Source: Olsenella_K absiana
GTDB taxonomy: Bacteria > Actinomycetota > Coriobacteriia > Coriobacteriales > Atopobiaceae
Length of the DNA stretch: 64,000 nt
Reading direction: 5' to 3'
Assembly: GCF_036408855.1 (NCBI RefSeq)
Contig: NZ_JAZGJQ010000001.1
Span: 186,001 to 250,000 of the forward strand
Position 1 is the first letter of the stretch, and every line of letters starts with the position of its first letter. Positions 8,548 through 17,300 of this stretch are shown piece by piece. Both the position numbers and the translations under genes were made by a program. A model generated the notes under the pieces. It had not been told where the DNA came from. It did not search any database and worked only from the letters and a program-made list of their open reading frames with translations.

Positions 8548-9471
8548 ATGACCATATTCCTCGTGATCGTCCTTCTCGTCGTCGTTGCGGCGGTCGTGCT
8601 CTCCACCGCCTACGTCGTCCGCCAGCAGCACGTCGCCATCATCGAGCGGCTCGGCCGGTTCGCGGGTGTCGCGGGCCCGGGCTTCCACGTGAAGGTCCCC
8701 TTCATCGACCGCACCTTCGACGTCGACCTCATGACCGAGGACGAGCACATGACCTTCGACGCTAAGACCTCGGACAACGTGACGATAGAGCTCGACGTCT
8801 CGATCCAGTACCACGTGGATTCCTCCGACCTGGGGCAGGGCGAGGGCAGCGGCGTGTGGAAGAGCTTCTACACCCTGAAGGACCCGGTCGCCCAGATGAA
8901 GGACTACCTGGCCGACGCCCTGCGCTCGCAGATACCCAACCGCTCCCTCGACGAGGTCTTCTCCGAGAAGGACGCGATCGCCCAGTCCATAGACCAGGTC
9001 GTGGCGAAGAAGATGCTCGGCTACGGCTACGTCCTCGTGACCACCCTCATCACCTCCATCCGCCTACCGAAGGAGGTCCAGGAGTCGATGAACCGCATCA
9101 TCGCCTCCAAGAACAACCTCGAGAGCGCGACCAACGACGCCAACGCCGCCCGCGCCAAGACGGTCATAGCCGCCAAGGCCCGCGCCGAGGCGATGGCCGC
9201 CGAGGGCAAGGGCATCGCCGACCAGCGCGTCGCCATCGCCGAGGGCATCAAGGAGTCCATCGACACCATCAAGGGCGCCGAGATGACCTCCGCCGAGGCC
9301 AACCGCCTCTTCGAGTACACGCAGTGGGTCGACATGATGAACGCCTACGCGCAGAGGGGCGCGAGCACGGTGGTGCTGCCGAGCGGCTTCGAGTCGGCGG
9401 CCAGCGTGTTCGAGCAGGTCCTCGCGGCCAGGCAGGCGCCGCCCGCAGGCGGGGCGAAGCCGGACGCCTAG
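8548..9471 (+). CDS. SPFH/Band 7 (stomatin-like) membrane protein
   Basis: 307 residues. A single N-terminal membrane helix (about 3-25) is followed by an SPFH domain with RQQHVAIIERLGRF and GFHVKVPFIDRTFDVDL. A long Ala/Glu/Lys-rich helical region follows, about 190-260. Such proteins oligomerise at the inner membrane and scaffold membrane microdomains or proteases. The start is ATG 8548, placed 5 nt after a strong AAGGAGG; an in-frame ATG at 8467 is possible but less likely. The gene follows the UbiB-like kinase on the same strand. A 9-bp dyad in the 129-bp gap may mean separate control. Confidence 0.92.
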   Translation: MTIFLVIVLLVVVAAVVLSTAYVVRQQHVAIIERLGRFAGVAGPGFHVKVPFIDRTFDVDLMTEDEHMTFDAKTSDNVTIELDVSIQYHVDSSDLGQGEGSGVWKSFYTLKDPVAQMKDYLADALRSQIPNRSLDEVFSEKDAIAQSIDQVVAKKMLGYGYVLVTTLITSIRLPKEVQESMNRIIASKNNLESATNDANAARAKTVIAAKARAEAMAAEGKGIADQRVAIAEGIKESIDTIKGAEMTSAEANRLFEYTQWVDMMNAYAQRGASTVVLPSGFESAASVFEQVLAARQAPPAGGAKPDA

Positions 9472-9490
9472 CGAGCGCGCGCGGCTCCGC

Positions 9491-9520
9491 GTGACCGCGT
9501 GCGCCCCCGTGGTCTAGAGT
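9491..9520 (+). promoter_or_regulatory. Candidate galK promoter
   Basis: GTGACC (9491-9496) and TAGAGT (9515-9520) are separated by 18 bp, 88 bp upstream of the galactokinase start. The -10 has the CTAGAnT form seen at several other starts in this window. Confidence 0.4.
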
Positions 9521-9608
9521 GGGTGCGTCCCGGCGGGCCGAAGCGCCCGGCCGGGCGTCGCAGGGACGAGGTCCCGGGCCCCGCGCCCGGGCGGATGGGG
9601 GGCGCAGC

Positions 9609-10808
9609 ATGGGCGAGGTCGCGAGCGAGGTCGGCGTCTGGCCGCTCGAGCAGTTCCGTAGGCAGTTCGGGGACGCGGCGGACAGGCTGCTGCTCGTGAC
9701 GGCGCCGGGCAGGACGGAGATCGCGGGCAACCACACCGACCACGAGGGCGGCACCGTCGTCGCCGGCGCGGTCAGGCGCTATGTCCAGGGCGTCGTCGCG
9801 CCGCGCACGGACGGCCGGGTGCGCGTGAAGAGCGAGGGGTACGACCTCGTAGAGCTCGACCTCCAAGACCTCGCGCCGCGCGCCGGCGAGCGGGAGACGT
9901 CGGCGGCGCTCGTGCGCGGCATCGCCGCCGGGATGGCGCGGGAGGGGCGCCCCTCGGGCTTCGACGCCTACCTCACGAGTGGCGTCGCCGTGGGCTCCGG
10001 GCTCTCGAGCTCGGCTGCCTTCGAGCTCGCGCTCGCCCAGGCGATGAACGGCCTCTGGGCCGAGGGGAGGCTGGACGCCGCCTCGCTCGCACTGGTCGCC
10101 CAGGCGGCCGAGCGCGACTACTTCGGCAAGCCCTGCGGCCTCATGGACCAGATGGCGGTCGCGCTCGGCGGCATCGCGCGCATGGACTTCTCCCGCGCGG
10201 GGCGGCCGGACGTGACCCGGATCGACTACGACTTCGCCGACGACGGCTTCGCGCTCTGCCTCGTCTCCGTGGGGGCCGACCACTCGGCCAACACCGCCGA
10301 CTACGCGGCCGTGCCGCAGGAGATGCAGGCCGTGGCGCGGGCGTTCGGGAGGGAGGTCCTCTCCGAGGTCTCCGAGTCCGAGCTCCTCCATCACCTGGGG
10401 GAGGTCCGCGCCTCCCTGGGCGACCGGGCGGCCCTGCGCGCCCTGCACTACTTCAGGGAGGAGCGGCTCGTGGAGGCCCGCTTCCGCGCCCTCGAGGCGC
10501 ACGACCTTGCGGCCTTCCTCGAGGCGACCACCCTGTCTGGCGCGTCGAGCGCCATGTACCTGCAGAACGTGTCGATCGGAGGCTCGGCGGAGCAGCCCGC
10601 GATGGTCGCGCTCGCGGTCGCCGAGGAGCTCCTCGGCGGGCGCGGCGCCGCGCGCATCCACGGCGGTGGCTTCGGCGGCACGATCCAGGCGTTCGTCCGC
10701 GCCGACGAGGCACAGGAGTTCTGCCGTGCCATGGACGAGGCGCTCGGCGGCGAGGTCGCCGAGGTGCTGGCGATCGACCCCGAGGGCGCGCGCTTCGCCT
10801 GGGCGTAG
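9609..10808 (+). CDS. galK: Galactokinase (GHMP kinase)
   Basis: 399 residues, the normal galactokinase length. The substrate-recognition motif is GRTEIAGNHTDHEGG (classic form GRxNLIGEHxDY), a variant I associate with Firmicute/Coriobacteria-type galactokinases. The GHMP ATP-binding loop GSGLSSSA is at 129-136, and a third GHMP motif GGGFGGTIQAF is near the C-terminus. It phosphorylates galactose at C1 using ATP in the cytoplasm. The ATG at 9609 is placed so that the protein starts at the conserved length; the upstream in-frame codons are not needed. No other Leloir-pathway gene is adjacent, so it stands alone rather than in a gal operon. It converges on the next minus-strand gene. Confidence 0.9.
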   Translation: MGEVASEVGVWPLEQFRRQFGDAADRLLLVTAPGRTEIAGNHTDHEGGTVVAGAVRRYVQGVVAPRTDGRVRVKSEGYDLVELDLQDLAPRAGERETSAALVRGIAAGMAREGRPSGFDAYLTSGVAVGSGLSSSAAFELALAQAMNGLWAEGRLDAASLALVAQAAERDYFGKPCGLMDQMAVALGGIARMDFSRAGRPDVTRIDYDFADDGFALCLVSVGADHSANTADYAAVPQEMQAVARAFGREVLSEVSESELLHHLGEVRASLGDRAALRALHYFREERLVEARFRALEAHDLAAFLEATTLSGASSAMYLQNVSIGGSAEQPAMVALAVAEELLGGRGAARIHGGGFGGTIQAFVRADEAQEFCRAMDEALGGEVAEVLAIDPEGARFAWA

Positions 10809-10876
10809 GCCACGGGCGCGTGGGGACCCGGGGCTGAGCGAGGCCACGGGTCCTGTGCCCCAAGCCCAGGGGTGCC

Positions 10877-11770
10877 CTAGCCCTCGTCGAGGAGGGCGGA
10901 GACGACCGAGAAGGTCGCCCGGTAGGTGCCGGGCGTCTTGCTCTCGCGGGGTCCCGCGACGTTGAGCGTGATGGCGCCGGGAAGGCCCGCGAGCCACGCG
11001 GCGGCGCGGCCGAGCTCCTTGGGGCCGGAGATGACGAGACACGGCCGGCGGAGGCTCGCCGCGAAGCGCACGGTCATCTCCGTCCCGCTCCTGGGCTGCA
11101 GGCCGGCGGGAGCGACGACGAGAGTGGCGTGGGAGTCGCGCACGTTCCAGGCGGTCCGCTCCACGTAGCCCTGCGACGCGCCCTCCCTGAGCTCGGGGTA
11201 GTCCTCGAGGAGGCCGGGAGCCGTGGGGCGGTCCTCGGCGAGGCCGCCCGGGGGGCACCAGCCGCAGATGGGGACGCCGTGCGAGCGGGCGGCGTCGAGG
11301 GCGGCCCGGTCGGCGCCGGTCTGGCCGCCGGAGCGGACGTAGGCGACGCGCGGCTGGTGCTCGATGATGCGAAGGGCCTCTGCCTGCTGGCTGGCGATGT
11401 AGGAGGAGCGGTCGGGGTCGGCGGCCTCGGCGACCTCCCACTGCGCGCGCGTGAGCGTCTCGTGACCGAGGCGGCGCGGCGAGATGAGGAGCTCGGTCAG
11501 GCCGATCGACTCGAAGGCGAGGCGCTCCACCTCGCGGATCGCCTCGGGCATGAGCCCGGACCCCTCGAGCTCCGGGCTCGTCTCGTAGTCGAGGGTAGCG
11601 GGGCCGGGGGTGGGGGTGCCGTCGGGGGAGAGGCCCGAGAGCCATATCCTTCCCATCGTCGCGCCGTGGGTCGCGAGCGTGCCGCGGACGATGTCGAAGC
11701 CGACCGCGCCGGAGCCGAGGTCTTCGGGAATCAGGGCGAGCGAGGCTGTCTCGAGGGGTTTGGGCTGCAT
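10877..11770 (-). CDS. GNAT-like domain fused to a putative molybdenum-carrier (LOG-like) domain
   Basis: 297 residues in two parts. Residues 1 to about 140 resemble a GNAT N-acetyltransferase: an ATLDYET strand, then an ELEGSGLMPEAI turn-helix like the acetyl-CoA-binding loop of RimJ/RimL-type enzymes. Residues 147-158 (SGGQTGADRAAL) open a Rossmann-like domain of the putative molybdenum carrier / YpsA-LOG superfamily. CGWCPPGGLAEDR, a second LOG-like loop around SGTEMT, and a typical C-terminal end follow. The family name comes from plant Moco carrier proteins; in bacteria nucleotide binding is expected and function is unknown. The gene is convergent with galK and its start is the ATG at 11770. 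The fusion of these two domains is the unusual point. Confidence 0.7.
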   Translation of the reverse strand: MQPKPLETASLALIPEDLGSGAVGFDIVRGTLATHGATMGRIWLSGLSPDGTPTPGPATLDYETSPELEGSGLMPEAIREVERLAFESIGLTELLISPRRLGHETLTRAQWEVAEAADPDRSSYIASQQAEALRIIEHQPRVAYVRSGGQTGADRAALDAARSHGVPICGWCPPGGLAEDRPTAPGLLEDYPELREGASQGYVERTAWNVRDSHATLVVAPAGLQPRSGTEMTVRFAASLRRPCLVISGPKELGRAAAWLAGLPGAITLNVAGPRESKTPGTYRATFSVVSALLDEG

Positions 11771-11880
11771 CTGGGCTGGCCTTTCGTCTCGTTTGTGGGG
11801 TGCGCACCGAGTGACCGTCGGCGAGCGTGCCGCCGCACGCGGCGCCCCCGAGCGGGCGGGAGGCTCGCGGCGGGCGCCCC

Positions 11881-12639
11881 TCAGTCGACCATGCGGACGT
11901 ACTCGATGCGCGGCTGGTCCTGCCTGGCGACGGTGCCGTTTGAGTCCTGGACGCCGACCTCCGCCAGGGCGTCGACCACCGCGAGCCCGGCGTCGTCGCT
12001 CACGTGGCCGAAGGCGGCGTACTTCCCGTTCAGGCTCGGGGCGTCCTGGTGGACGATGAAGAACTGGGAGCTCGCCGAGTCCGCCTTGGAGTTCCTCGCC
12101 ATCGAGATCGTACCCCGCTTGTGCAGGATGGCGTTGGGCACGCCGTTCTCGGCGAACTCGCCCTTGATCCGCTGCGGCGAGCCGCCGGTGCCGTCGGCGG
12201 CGGGGTCGCCTCCCTGGACCATGAAGCCCTTGATGATGCGGTGGAAGGTGAGGCCGTCGTAGAAGCCTGAGTCCGCGAGGTCGGCGAAGTTGCTCACCGT
12301 GATGGGCGCGCTGTCGGCGTCGAGCTCGAGGGCGATGGTGCCCAGGCCGGCGACCGAGATCTCGGCGTGGTGGAGACCCGCGTCGTAGCAGTTGTCGAGG
12401 GGCGCCGTTAGGACGGCGTCGTCACGGGTGCCGTGCGTGCCGTCCGAGGACGCAGGGGCCGAGGAGGGGGTAGCGTCCGATGGGGGCGTGGAGTCCCCGT
12501 CCATGTCCGCGGCGTCGCCTTGCTGGGCCGGGGCGCCCGAGCAGGCGGACACGAACCCCGCCGAGGCCAGGAGCGCGGTGGTGGCGAGCAGCGAGCGCCT
12601 CGTGAGTCCGAGTTCCCTCCAGTCGAGCGTGCGTGGCAT
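11881..12639 (-). CDS. Cyclophilin-type peptidyl-prolyl isomerase, lipoprotein
   Basis: 252 residues from the ATG at 12639, chosen because GGGAGGGGG lies just upstream; an in-frame ATG at 12726 would add an unlikely tail. The N-terminus has a twin-arginine-like LTRRSLLATTALL and a lipobox ending at Cys in GFVSAC, so the protein is probably exported and lipid-anchored. A Ser/Thr/Pro/Asp-rich linker precedes the cyclophilin domain, which has FYDGLTFHRIIKGFMVQGGD, the arginine catalytic region, GTISMARN, SASSQFFIVH and YAAFGHV. It catalyses cis-trans isomerisation of prolyl bonds in exported proteins. Neighbours give no tighter functional link. Confidence 0.92.
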   Translation of the reverse strand: MPRTLDWRELGLTRRSLLATTALLASAGFVSACSGAPAQQGDAADMDGDSTPPSDATPSSAPASSDGTHGTRDDAVLTAPLDNCYDAGLHHAEISVAGLGTIALELDADSAPITVSNFADLADSGFYDGLTFHRIIKGFMVQGGDPAADGTGGSPQRIKGEFAENGVPNAILHKRGTISMARNSKADSASSQFFIVHQDAPSLNGKYAAFGHVSDDAGLAVVDALAEVGVQDSNGTVARQDQPRIEYVRMVD

Positions 12640-12804
12640 GAGGCCCCCTCCCGTCCGTGCGGGCCCCGAGGGGCCCTGCGTAGCGTGTGGGCCATGGTAT
12701 CCCATGGTCATGGACATCTTGTGCACGCGGTGGCGAGCCGCCCGCGCGCGGGCATCGTGGCTAGGCCAAGGCGAGCCCGGAGGGGTCGCCCTGGCCGGTA
12801 CGCG

Positions 12805-12837
12805 GGCGGGGCCGGGGCAACCTGCCCCGGCCCCGCC
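12805..12837 (-). terminator. GC-rich hairpin downstream of the ABC exporter operon
   Basis: A 14-bp perfect stem (GGCGGGGCCGGGGC 12805-12818 with its complement 12824-12837) has a 5-nt loop. It lies about 70 bp after the last ABC gene. There is no T-run, so efficiency as an intrinsic terminator is uncertain. Confidence 0.55.
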
Positions 12838-12907
12838 GGAAGTGGTGGTCCTTGTCGTACGTCTGGGGGTGAGACCCGCCTGGACGGGGCAGGGGAGGGC
12901 GCGAGCC

Positions 12908-14896
12908 CTACTCGAGCTCGAAGGCCCCGGTGTAGAGCTGGTAGTAGGTGCCGCGCTGGGCGATGAGCTCGTCGTGCGTGCCCCGCTCGATGATGCGGCC
13001 GTGGTCGAGGACGATGATCACGTTGGCGTTGCGGACCGTGGAGAGGCGGTGCGCGATGACGAAGGTCGTGCGGCCCTTCATCAGGGCGTCCATGCCGCGC
13101 TGCACGATCTGCTCGGTGCGCGTGTCGATGGAGCTCGTCGCCTCGTCCAGGATCATGACGGGCGGGTCGGCGACGGCCGCGCGCGCGATCGAGAGGAGCT
13201 GGCGCTGGCCCTGGGAGAGCTGCTCGGCGTTGTCGGTAAGCCAGGTGTCGTAGCCCTTGGGGAGGCGCTCGATGAAGGAGTCGGCGCCGGCGAGCCTCGC
13301 CGCCTGGACGCACTCCTCGTCCGTCGCGTCGAGGCGGCCGTAGCGGATGTTGTCCATCACGGTGCCGGTGAACAGGTTCACGTCCTGCAGGACGATGCCG
13401 AGGGAGCTGCGCAGGTCGGCCTTCCTGATTTTCTCGATGTTGATGCCGTCGTAGCGGATCTTGCCCTTCGAGATGTCGTAGAAGCGGTTGATCAGGTTGG
13501 TGATCGTCGTCTTGCCGGCCCCCGTGGCGCCGACGAAGGCGACCTTCTGCCCGGGCTTGGCGTAGAGGCTGACGTCGTGCAGGACCTCGTGGTCGGGCGT
13601 GTAGCCGAAGCTCACGTGCTCGAGGCGGACGTCGCCCTCGAGCGGCGTGTAGGTCACCTCGGAGCCGTCCGCGTGGGGGTGCTTCCAGGCCCAGAGGTCG
13701 GTGTGCACGTGGGTCTCCACGAGGGCGCCGCCCTCGGAGGCCATGTTGGTGAGCGTGACGTAGCCCTCGTCGGCCTCGGGCTCCTCTGCGAGCAGGTCGA
13801 AGATGCGCTCCGCCCCGGCCAGGCCCATGACCACGAAGTTGATCTGCTGGGAGGTCTGGCCGATCGAGCCGGCGAAGCGCTTGGTGAGGTTGAGGTAGGG
13901 GACGATGATGTCGACGCCCATGACCATGCCGGACAGGGCGAGGTTGGGGAAGGAAGTCGCCATCATGACGCCGCCGGCGAGCGCCGCCAGCACGTAGGCG
14001 AGGTTGCCGAGGTTGAAGAGGATGGGGCCGAGCGTGTTGCCGTAGATGTTGGCGTTCTTGGAGGCCTCGAAGAGCTCCTCGTTGACGCGGTCGAACTGCT
14101 CCTGCTCGGCAGCCTCGTGCGTGAAGACCTTGATGACCCTCTCGCCGTTCATGGCCTCCTCGGCGAAGCCCTCCTCCTTGGCGAGGGTTACCTGCTGGCG
14201 CAGGAAGAAGCGCGCGGAGCGGCCGCCGATGACCTTGACGAGCCAGCCCATGAGGAAGACGACGGCGAGCACGACCACGGTGAGGTCGAGGGAGTACCAG
14301 AGCATGACCACGAGGGTGAAGGCCATCTGCAGGAACATCGTGAGCAGGTTGGGCAGCGCCTGGCCGACGAGCTGGCGCAGGGTGTCCACGTCGTTGGTGT
14401 AGTGGCTCATGATGTCGCCGTGGGCGTTCTGGTCGAAGTAGCGGATCGGCAGGTCCTCCATGTGGTCGAACATGTCGTCGCGGACGTGCATGAGGGTGCC
14501 CTGGGTGATGACGGCGCCGAGCTGCGACTGGATGACGTTGCAGGCGAGCGCCACGGCGTAGACGCCGATGAGCTCGACCACGATGGGGACGATCTCGGCG
14601 CGCGCGCCCGCCCAGTCGCCGGCCTGCCAGTAGCGGCCGATCACGTCGATCGCCCGCTGCATGTAGACGGCGGGCAGGGACGTGAGGAGCGCCGCCACCA
14701 CGATCGTCACGATCATGATGGTGAGCATCACGGGGTAGAACGAGAAGACGAGCCGGATCGTCCTCGCGAGCGTGGCCATCGGGTGCGCAGCCGCCTTCCC
14801 GCGGCCGCCCTGGGCGGCGCCCTCCTCCGGGGTGGGGCCGCCCTTCGCGCGCCCGTCCTTCTCGGCCTCCTTGGCGTCGATTGCGTGCCTACTCAT
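12908..14896 (-). CDS. ABC exporter subunit, consensus ATPase half (heterodimer partner 2)
   Basis: About 662 residues. An N-terminal type-IV exporter membrane domain of six helices has a soluble insertion before the ATPase (around residues 380-410). Walker A is GATGAGKTT, the signature is the degenerate LSQGQ, and Walker B with the catalytic Glu is MILDEATSSID. Together with the upstream subunit it forms a heterodimeric exporter: this protein supplies the intact Walker A/B, and the partner supplies the intact signature. The start is ATG 14896 (AGGAGG 9 nt away) or ATG 14902 (3 nt away). It overlaps the upstream gene by 8-14 bp, so the two are translationally coupled. It is the third gene of marR-ABC-ABC. 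The substrate is unknown; drug or peptide export is typical for MarR-linked pairs. Confidence 0.92.
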   Translation of the reverse strand: MSRHAIDAKEAEKDGRAKGGPTPEEGAAQGGRGKAAAHPMATLARTIRLVFSFYPVMLTIMIVTIVVAALLTSLPAVYMQRAIDVIGRYWQAGDWAGARAEIVPIVVELIGVYAVALACNVIQSQLGAVITQGTLMHVRDDMFDHMEDLPIRYFDQNAHGDIMSHYTNDVDTLRQLVGQALPNLLTMFLQMAFTLVVMLWYSLDLTVVVLAVVFLMGWLVKVIGGRSARFFLRQQVTLAKEEGFAEEAMNGERVIKVFTHEAAEQEQFDRVNEELFEASKNANIYGNTLGPILFNLGNLAYVLAALAGGVMMATSFPNLALSGMVMGVDIIVPYLNLTKRFAGSIGQTSQQINFVVMGLAGAERIFDLLAEEPEADEGYVTLTNMASEGGALVETHVHTDLWAWKHPHADGSEVTYTPLEGDVRLEHVSFGYTPDHEVLHDVSLYAKPGQKVAFVGATGAGKTTITNLINRFYDISKGKIRYDGINIEKIRKADLRSSLGIVLQDVNLFTGTVMDNIRYGRLDATDEECVQAARLAGADSFIERLPKGYDTWLTDNAEQLSQGQRQLLSIARAAVADPPVMILDEATSSIDTRTEQIVQRGMDALMKGRTTFVIAHRLSTVRNANVIIVLDHGRIIERGTHDELIAQRGTYYQLYTGAFELE

Positions 14897-16778
14897 GGTC
14901 ATGCACCTCCTCGGTTGCGACCTGTCCCATCTTGAGGTCGTGGGACTGCTTGTTCTGCGACGTGTAGGTCTCGCGGTAGATGTCGCTCGTGCGCAGCAGC
15001 TCCTCGTGGGTGCCGATGGCCGAGATCCGGCCGTCGTCCATCACGACGATGCGGTCCGCGTCCTCGACCGAGCTGGTGCGCTGGGCGATGATCACCTTGG
15101 TGGTCTCGGGGATGTAGTCCCTGAAGCCCTTGCGGATGAGCTTGTCGGTCTTGGTGTCGACCGCGCTCGTGGAGTCGTCCAAGATCAGCACCTTCGGCTT
15201 CTTGAGCAGGGCCCTGGCGATGCAGAGGCGCTGCTTCTGGCCGCCGGAGACGTTGGTGCCGCCCTGGGTGATGTGGGTGTCGTACTTGTCTGGCATGAGC
15301 TGGATGAACTCGTCGGCCTGGGCGAGCTTGCACGCCTCGACGAGCTCCTCGTCGGTGGCGTCGGGGTCGCCCCAGCGCAGGTTCTCCTTGATCGTGCCGG
15401 TGAAGAGCACGTTTCGCTGGAGCACCACGGCCACCTTGTCGCGCAGGGTGTCGAGGTCGTACTCGCGCACGTCGTGACCGCCCACCCTGACCGTGCCCTC
15501 GGTCGCGTCGTAGAGGCGGCAGATGAGCTGCACGAGGGTGGACTTCGACGAGCCGGTGCCGCCGATCACGCCTATGACCTCACCGCTCCTGACGTGCAGG
15601 TCGATGTCGGTCAGGGCCATGCGATCCGCGTCGGCGGAGTACTCGAAGCTCACGTGGTCGAAGTCGATCGAGCCGTCGGGGACCTCGGTGAGCGCGTCCT
15701 CGGGGCTCGCAAGGTCGGGCTGCTCGAGGAGCACCTCGCAGATGCGCCGCGCGCTCTCCTCGCTCATGGTGACCATCACGAAGATCATGGAGAACATCAT
15801 GAGCGAGATGAGCATGGAGAAGCTGTAGGTGATGAGGGCGGAGAGCTGCCCCACCTGCATTGCGGCTCCGGCGGACTCGACGATCGCCTTGGAGCCGAAG
15901 TAGATCACGAAGGTGTAGACGACGTCGACGGCCAGGTTCATCAGCGGCATGTTGTTGGCCAGGATGCGCTCGATGTGGACGAAGTCGTGGTAGAGCGCGC
16001 CCGAGGCCGCGTTGAACTTCTCCTTCTCGTGCTCCTCGCGCACGAAGCCCTTCACGACGCGGATGCCGGAGACGTTCTCCTCGACCGAGTCGTTCAGGCG
16101 ATCGTACTTGCGGAAGACCCGCTTGAACATCGGCATCACCTTGGCGGCGATGAGGAAGAGCAGGAACCCGAGGACGATGGAGACGGCGACGTAGACCGTC
16201 GCCATGGGGCCGCCGGTGACGTAGGCCATCACGATCGCGAAGACGAGCATCATGGGGCTCCTGATCGCGGTTCTGATGATGTTCATATAGGCGAGCTGCA
16301 CGTTGTTGGCGTCGGTCGTGAGGCGCGTCACGAGCGAGCTCGTCGAGAAGCGGTCGATGTTGGAGAACGAGAAGCGCTGGATGCTCGCGAACATGTCGTG
16401 GCGCAGGTTCTTGGTGAAGCCGGTCGCCGCTATGGAGCAGGTGACGCCTGCCGCGGCGCCGCATGCGAGCGAGAGGATCGCGAGGCCGACAAGGACGACG
16501 GAGGTCCTGCCGATCGCGTCGAGGCCCGCCCCGGCCTGCATGGAGTCGATGAGGCTCGCGGTGATGAACGGGATGATGCACTCGATCACGACCTCGCCCA
16601 CGACCAGCACGGGCGTGACCAGCGACGTCGTACGATACTCTCGGATGGAGGCGCCGAGCGTCGAGAGGATCTTCCCCAGGGTGAGGTCGGCCGCGGCGCC
16701 CGTGCGCTGGTGGCTCTCGACCTCCTGCTCCCGCTTGATGGCGGCCTGCTGCTCCGCCGTGAACCTCTGCCTAGCCAT
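14889..16778 (-). CDS. ABC exporter subunit, degenerate ATPase half (heterodimer partner 1)
   Basis: 629 residues from ATG 16778, chosen for its 7-nt spacing from GAGGGGG; ATG 16784 is too close. Six membrane helices are followed by an ATPase domain. Walker A reads GGTGSSKST, with Ser where the last Gly normally stands. Walker B ends LILDDSTSAVDT, with Asp in place of the catalytic Glu. The signature VSGGQ is intact. This split is known in heterodimeric exporters (one degenerate, one consensus site). The gene start overlaps the end of marR by 8 bp, so expression follows the regulator. A Gln/Glu-rich N-terminal stretch of about 50 residues precedes the first helix. Confidence 0.92.
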   Translation of the reverse strand: MARQRFTAEQQAAIKREQEVESHQRTGAAADLTLGKILSTLGASIREYRTTSLVTPVLVVGEVVIECIIPFITASLIDSMQAGAGLDAIGRTSVVLVGLAILSLACGAAAGVTCSIAATGFTKNLRHDMFASIQRFSFSNIDRFSTSSLVTRLTTDANNVQLAYMNIIRTAIRSPMMLVFAIVMAYVTGGPMATVYVAVSIVLGFLLFLIAAKVMPMFKRVFRKYDRLNDSVEENVSGIRVVKGFVREEHEKEKFNAASGALYHDFVHIERILANNMPLMNLAVDVVYTFVIYFGSKAIVESAGAAMQVGQLSALITYSFSMLISLMMFSMIFVMVTMSEESARRICEVLLEQPDLASPEDALTEVPDGSIDFDHVSFEYSADADRMALTDIDLHVRSGEVIGVIGGTGSSKSTLVQLICRLYDATEGTVRVGGHDVREYDLDTLRDKVAVVLQRNVLFTGTIKENLRWGDPDATDEELVEACKLAQADEFIQLMPDKYDTHITQGGTNVSGGQKQRLCIARALLKKPKVLILDDSTSAVDTKTDKLIRKGFRDYIPETTKVIIAQRTSSVEDADRIVVMDDGRISAIGTHEELLRTSDIYRETYTSQNKQSHDLKMGQVATEEVHDHE

Positions 16779-17259
16779 TGGCATTCCCCCTCTTCTCTTT
16801 CTTCTCGCGCCAGTGCGTGAGGAGGGCGTCGAGCAGGTCCGCGAGCCGCTCGCGCTCGCTCGCGTCCAGCGCGCCCAGGAAGTCCTCCCTGAACTCGTTC
16901 TGCTGTGCACGAAGGCGCTGCGCCTCCGCGTGGCCCTCCGGCGTGAGCGCGATGGAGCGCTTCCGCGCGTCGTCCGCGCAGACGCTCTTGGTCACGAAGC
17001 CCTTCGACTCGAGCTTCCCCACGACCTCCGAGAGCGCGGCCGAGCTGATGCCCATCTCGTCCTGCAGCCCCCGCAGGTCCTGCCTGCCGTCCTCCTCGAG
17101 CAGGCGGATGAGCACGTGGCTCATGCCGCCCCTCCCGCCCCCGTGGGCGTGGAGGAAGCTCCCGAGGCAGGCGATGTCTCGGACGATCCTGTGGTCGACC
17201 ATCCAGTCGTCCCGGGCCTCGCCGCACGGCTCGTCGCCGCCTGCGTCCCTTTCCGCCAT
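16771..17259 (-). CDS. MarR family transcriptional regulator
   Basis: 162 residues. The winged-helix core has the GMSHVLIRLLEEDG region, the recognition helix MGISSAALSEVVGKLESKGF, and the wing DDARKRSIALTPEGHA, as in MarR proteins. MarR repressors act as dimers on palindromic DNA and release on binding a small ligand. The gene heads an operon with the two ABC exporter halves and overlaps the first by 8 bp, which strongly suggests it controls the exporter and itself. AAGGGAGGGG lies before ATG 17259. The promoter 40-100 bp upstream is overlaid by GGTACC-centred palindromes, the likely operator. Confidence 0.92.
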   Translation of the reverse strand: MAERDAGGDEPCGEARDDWMVDHRIVRDIACLGSFLHAHGGGRGGMSHVLIRLLEEDGRQDLRGLQDEMGISSAALSEVVGKLESKGFVTKSVCADDARKRSIALTPEGHAEAQRLRAQQNEFREDFLGALDASERERLADLLDALLTHWREKKEKRGNANG

Positions 17260-17300
17260 CGCCCCTCCCTTCGTCCGTGTCGTTCCAGGTTGCGTAGGGA

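Noticed and set aside
6079..8814. A 911-codon open frame on the minus strand opposite the UbiB-like gene
   Set aside because: It is a shadow of the plus-strand genes: low-complexity Asp/Val/Arg-rich translation without domains, as expected antisense to G+C-rich coding DNA.
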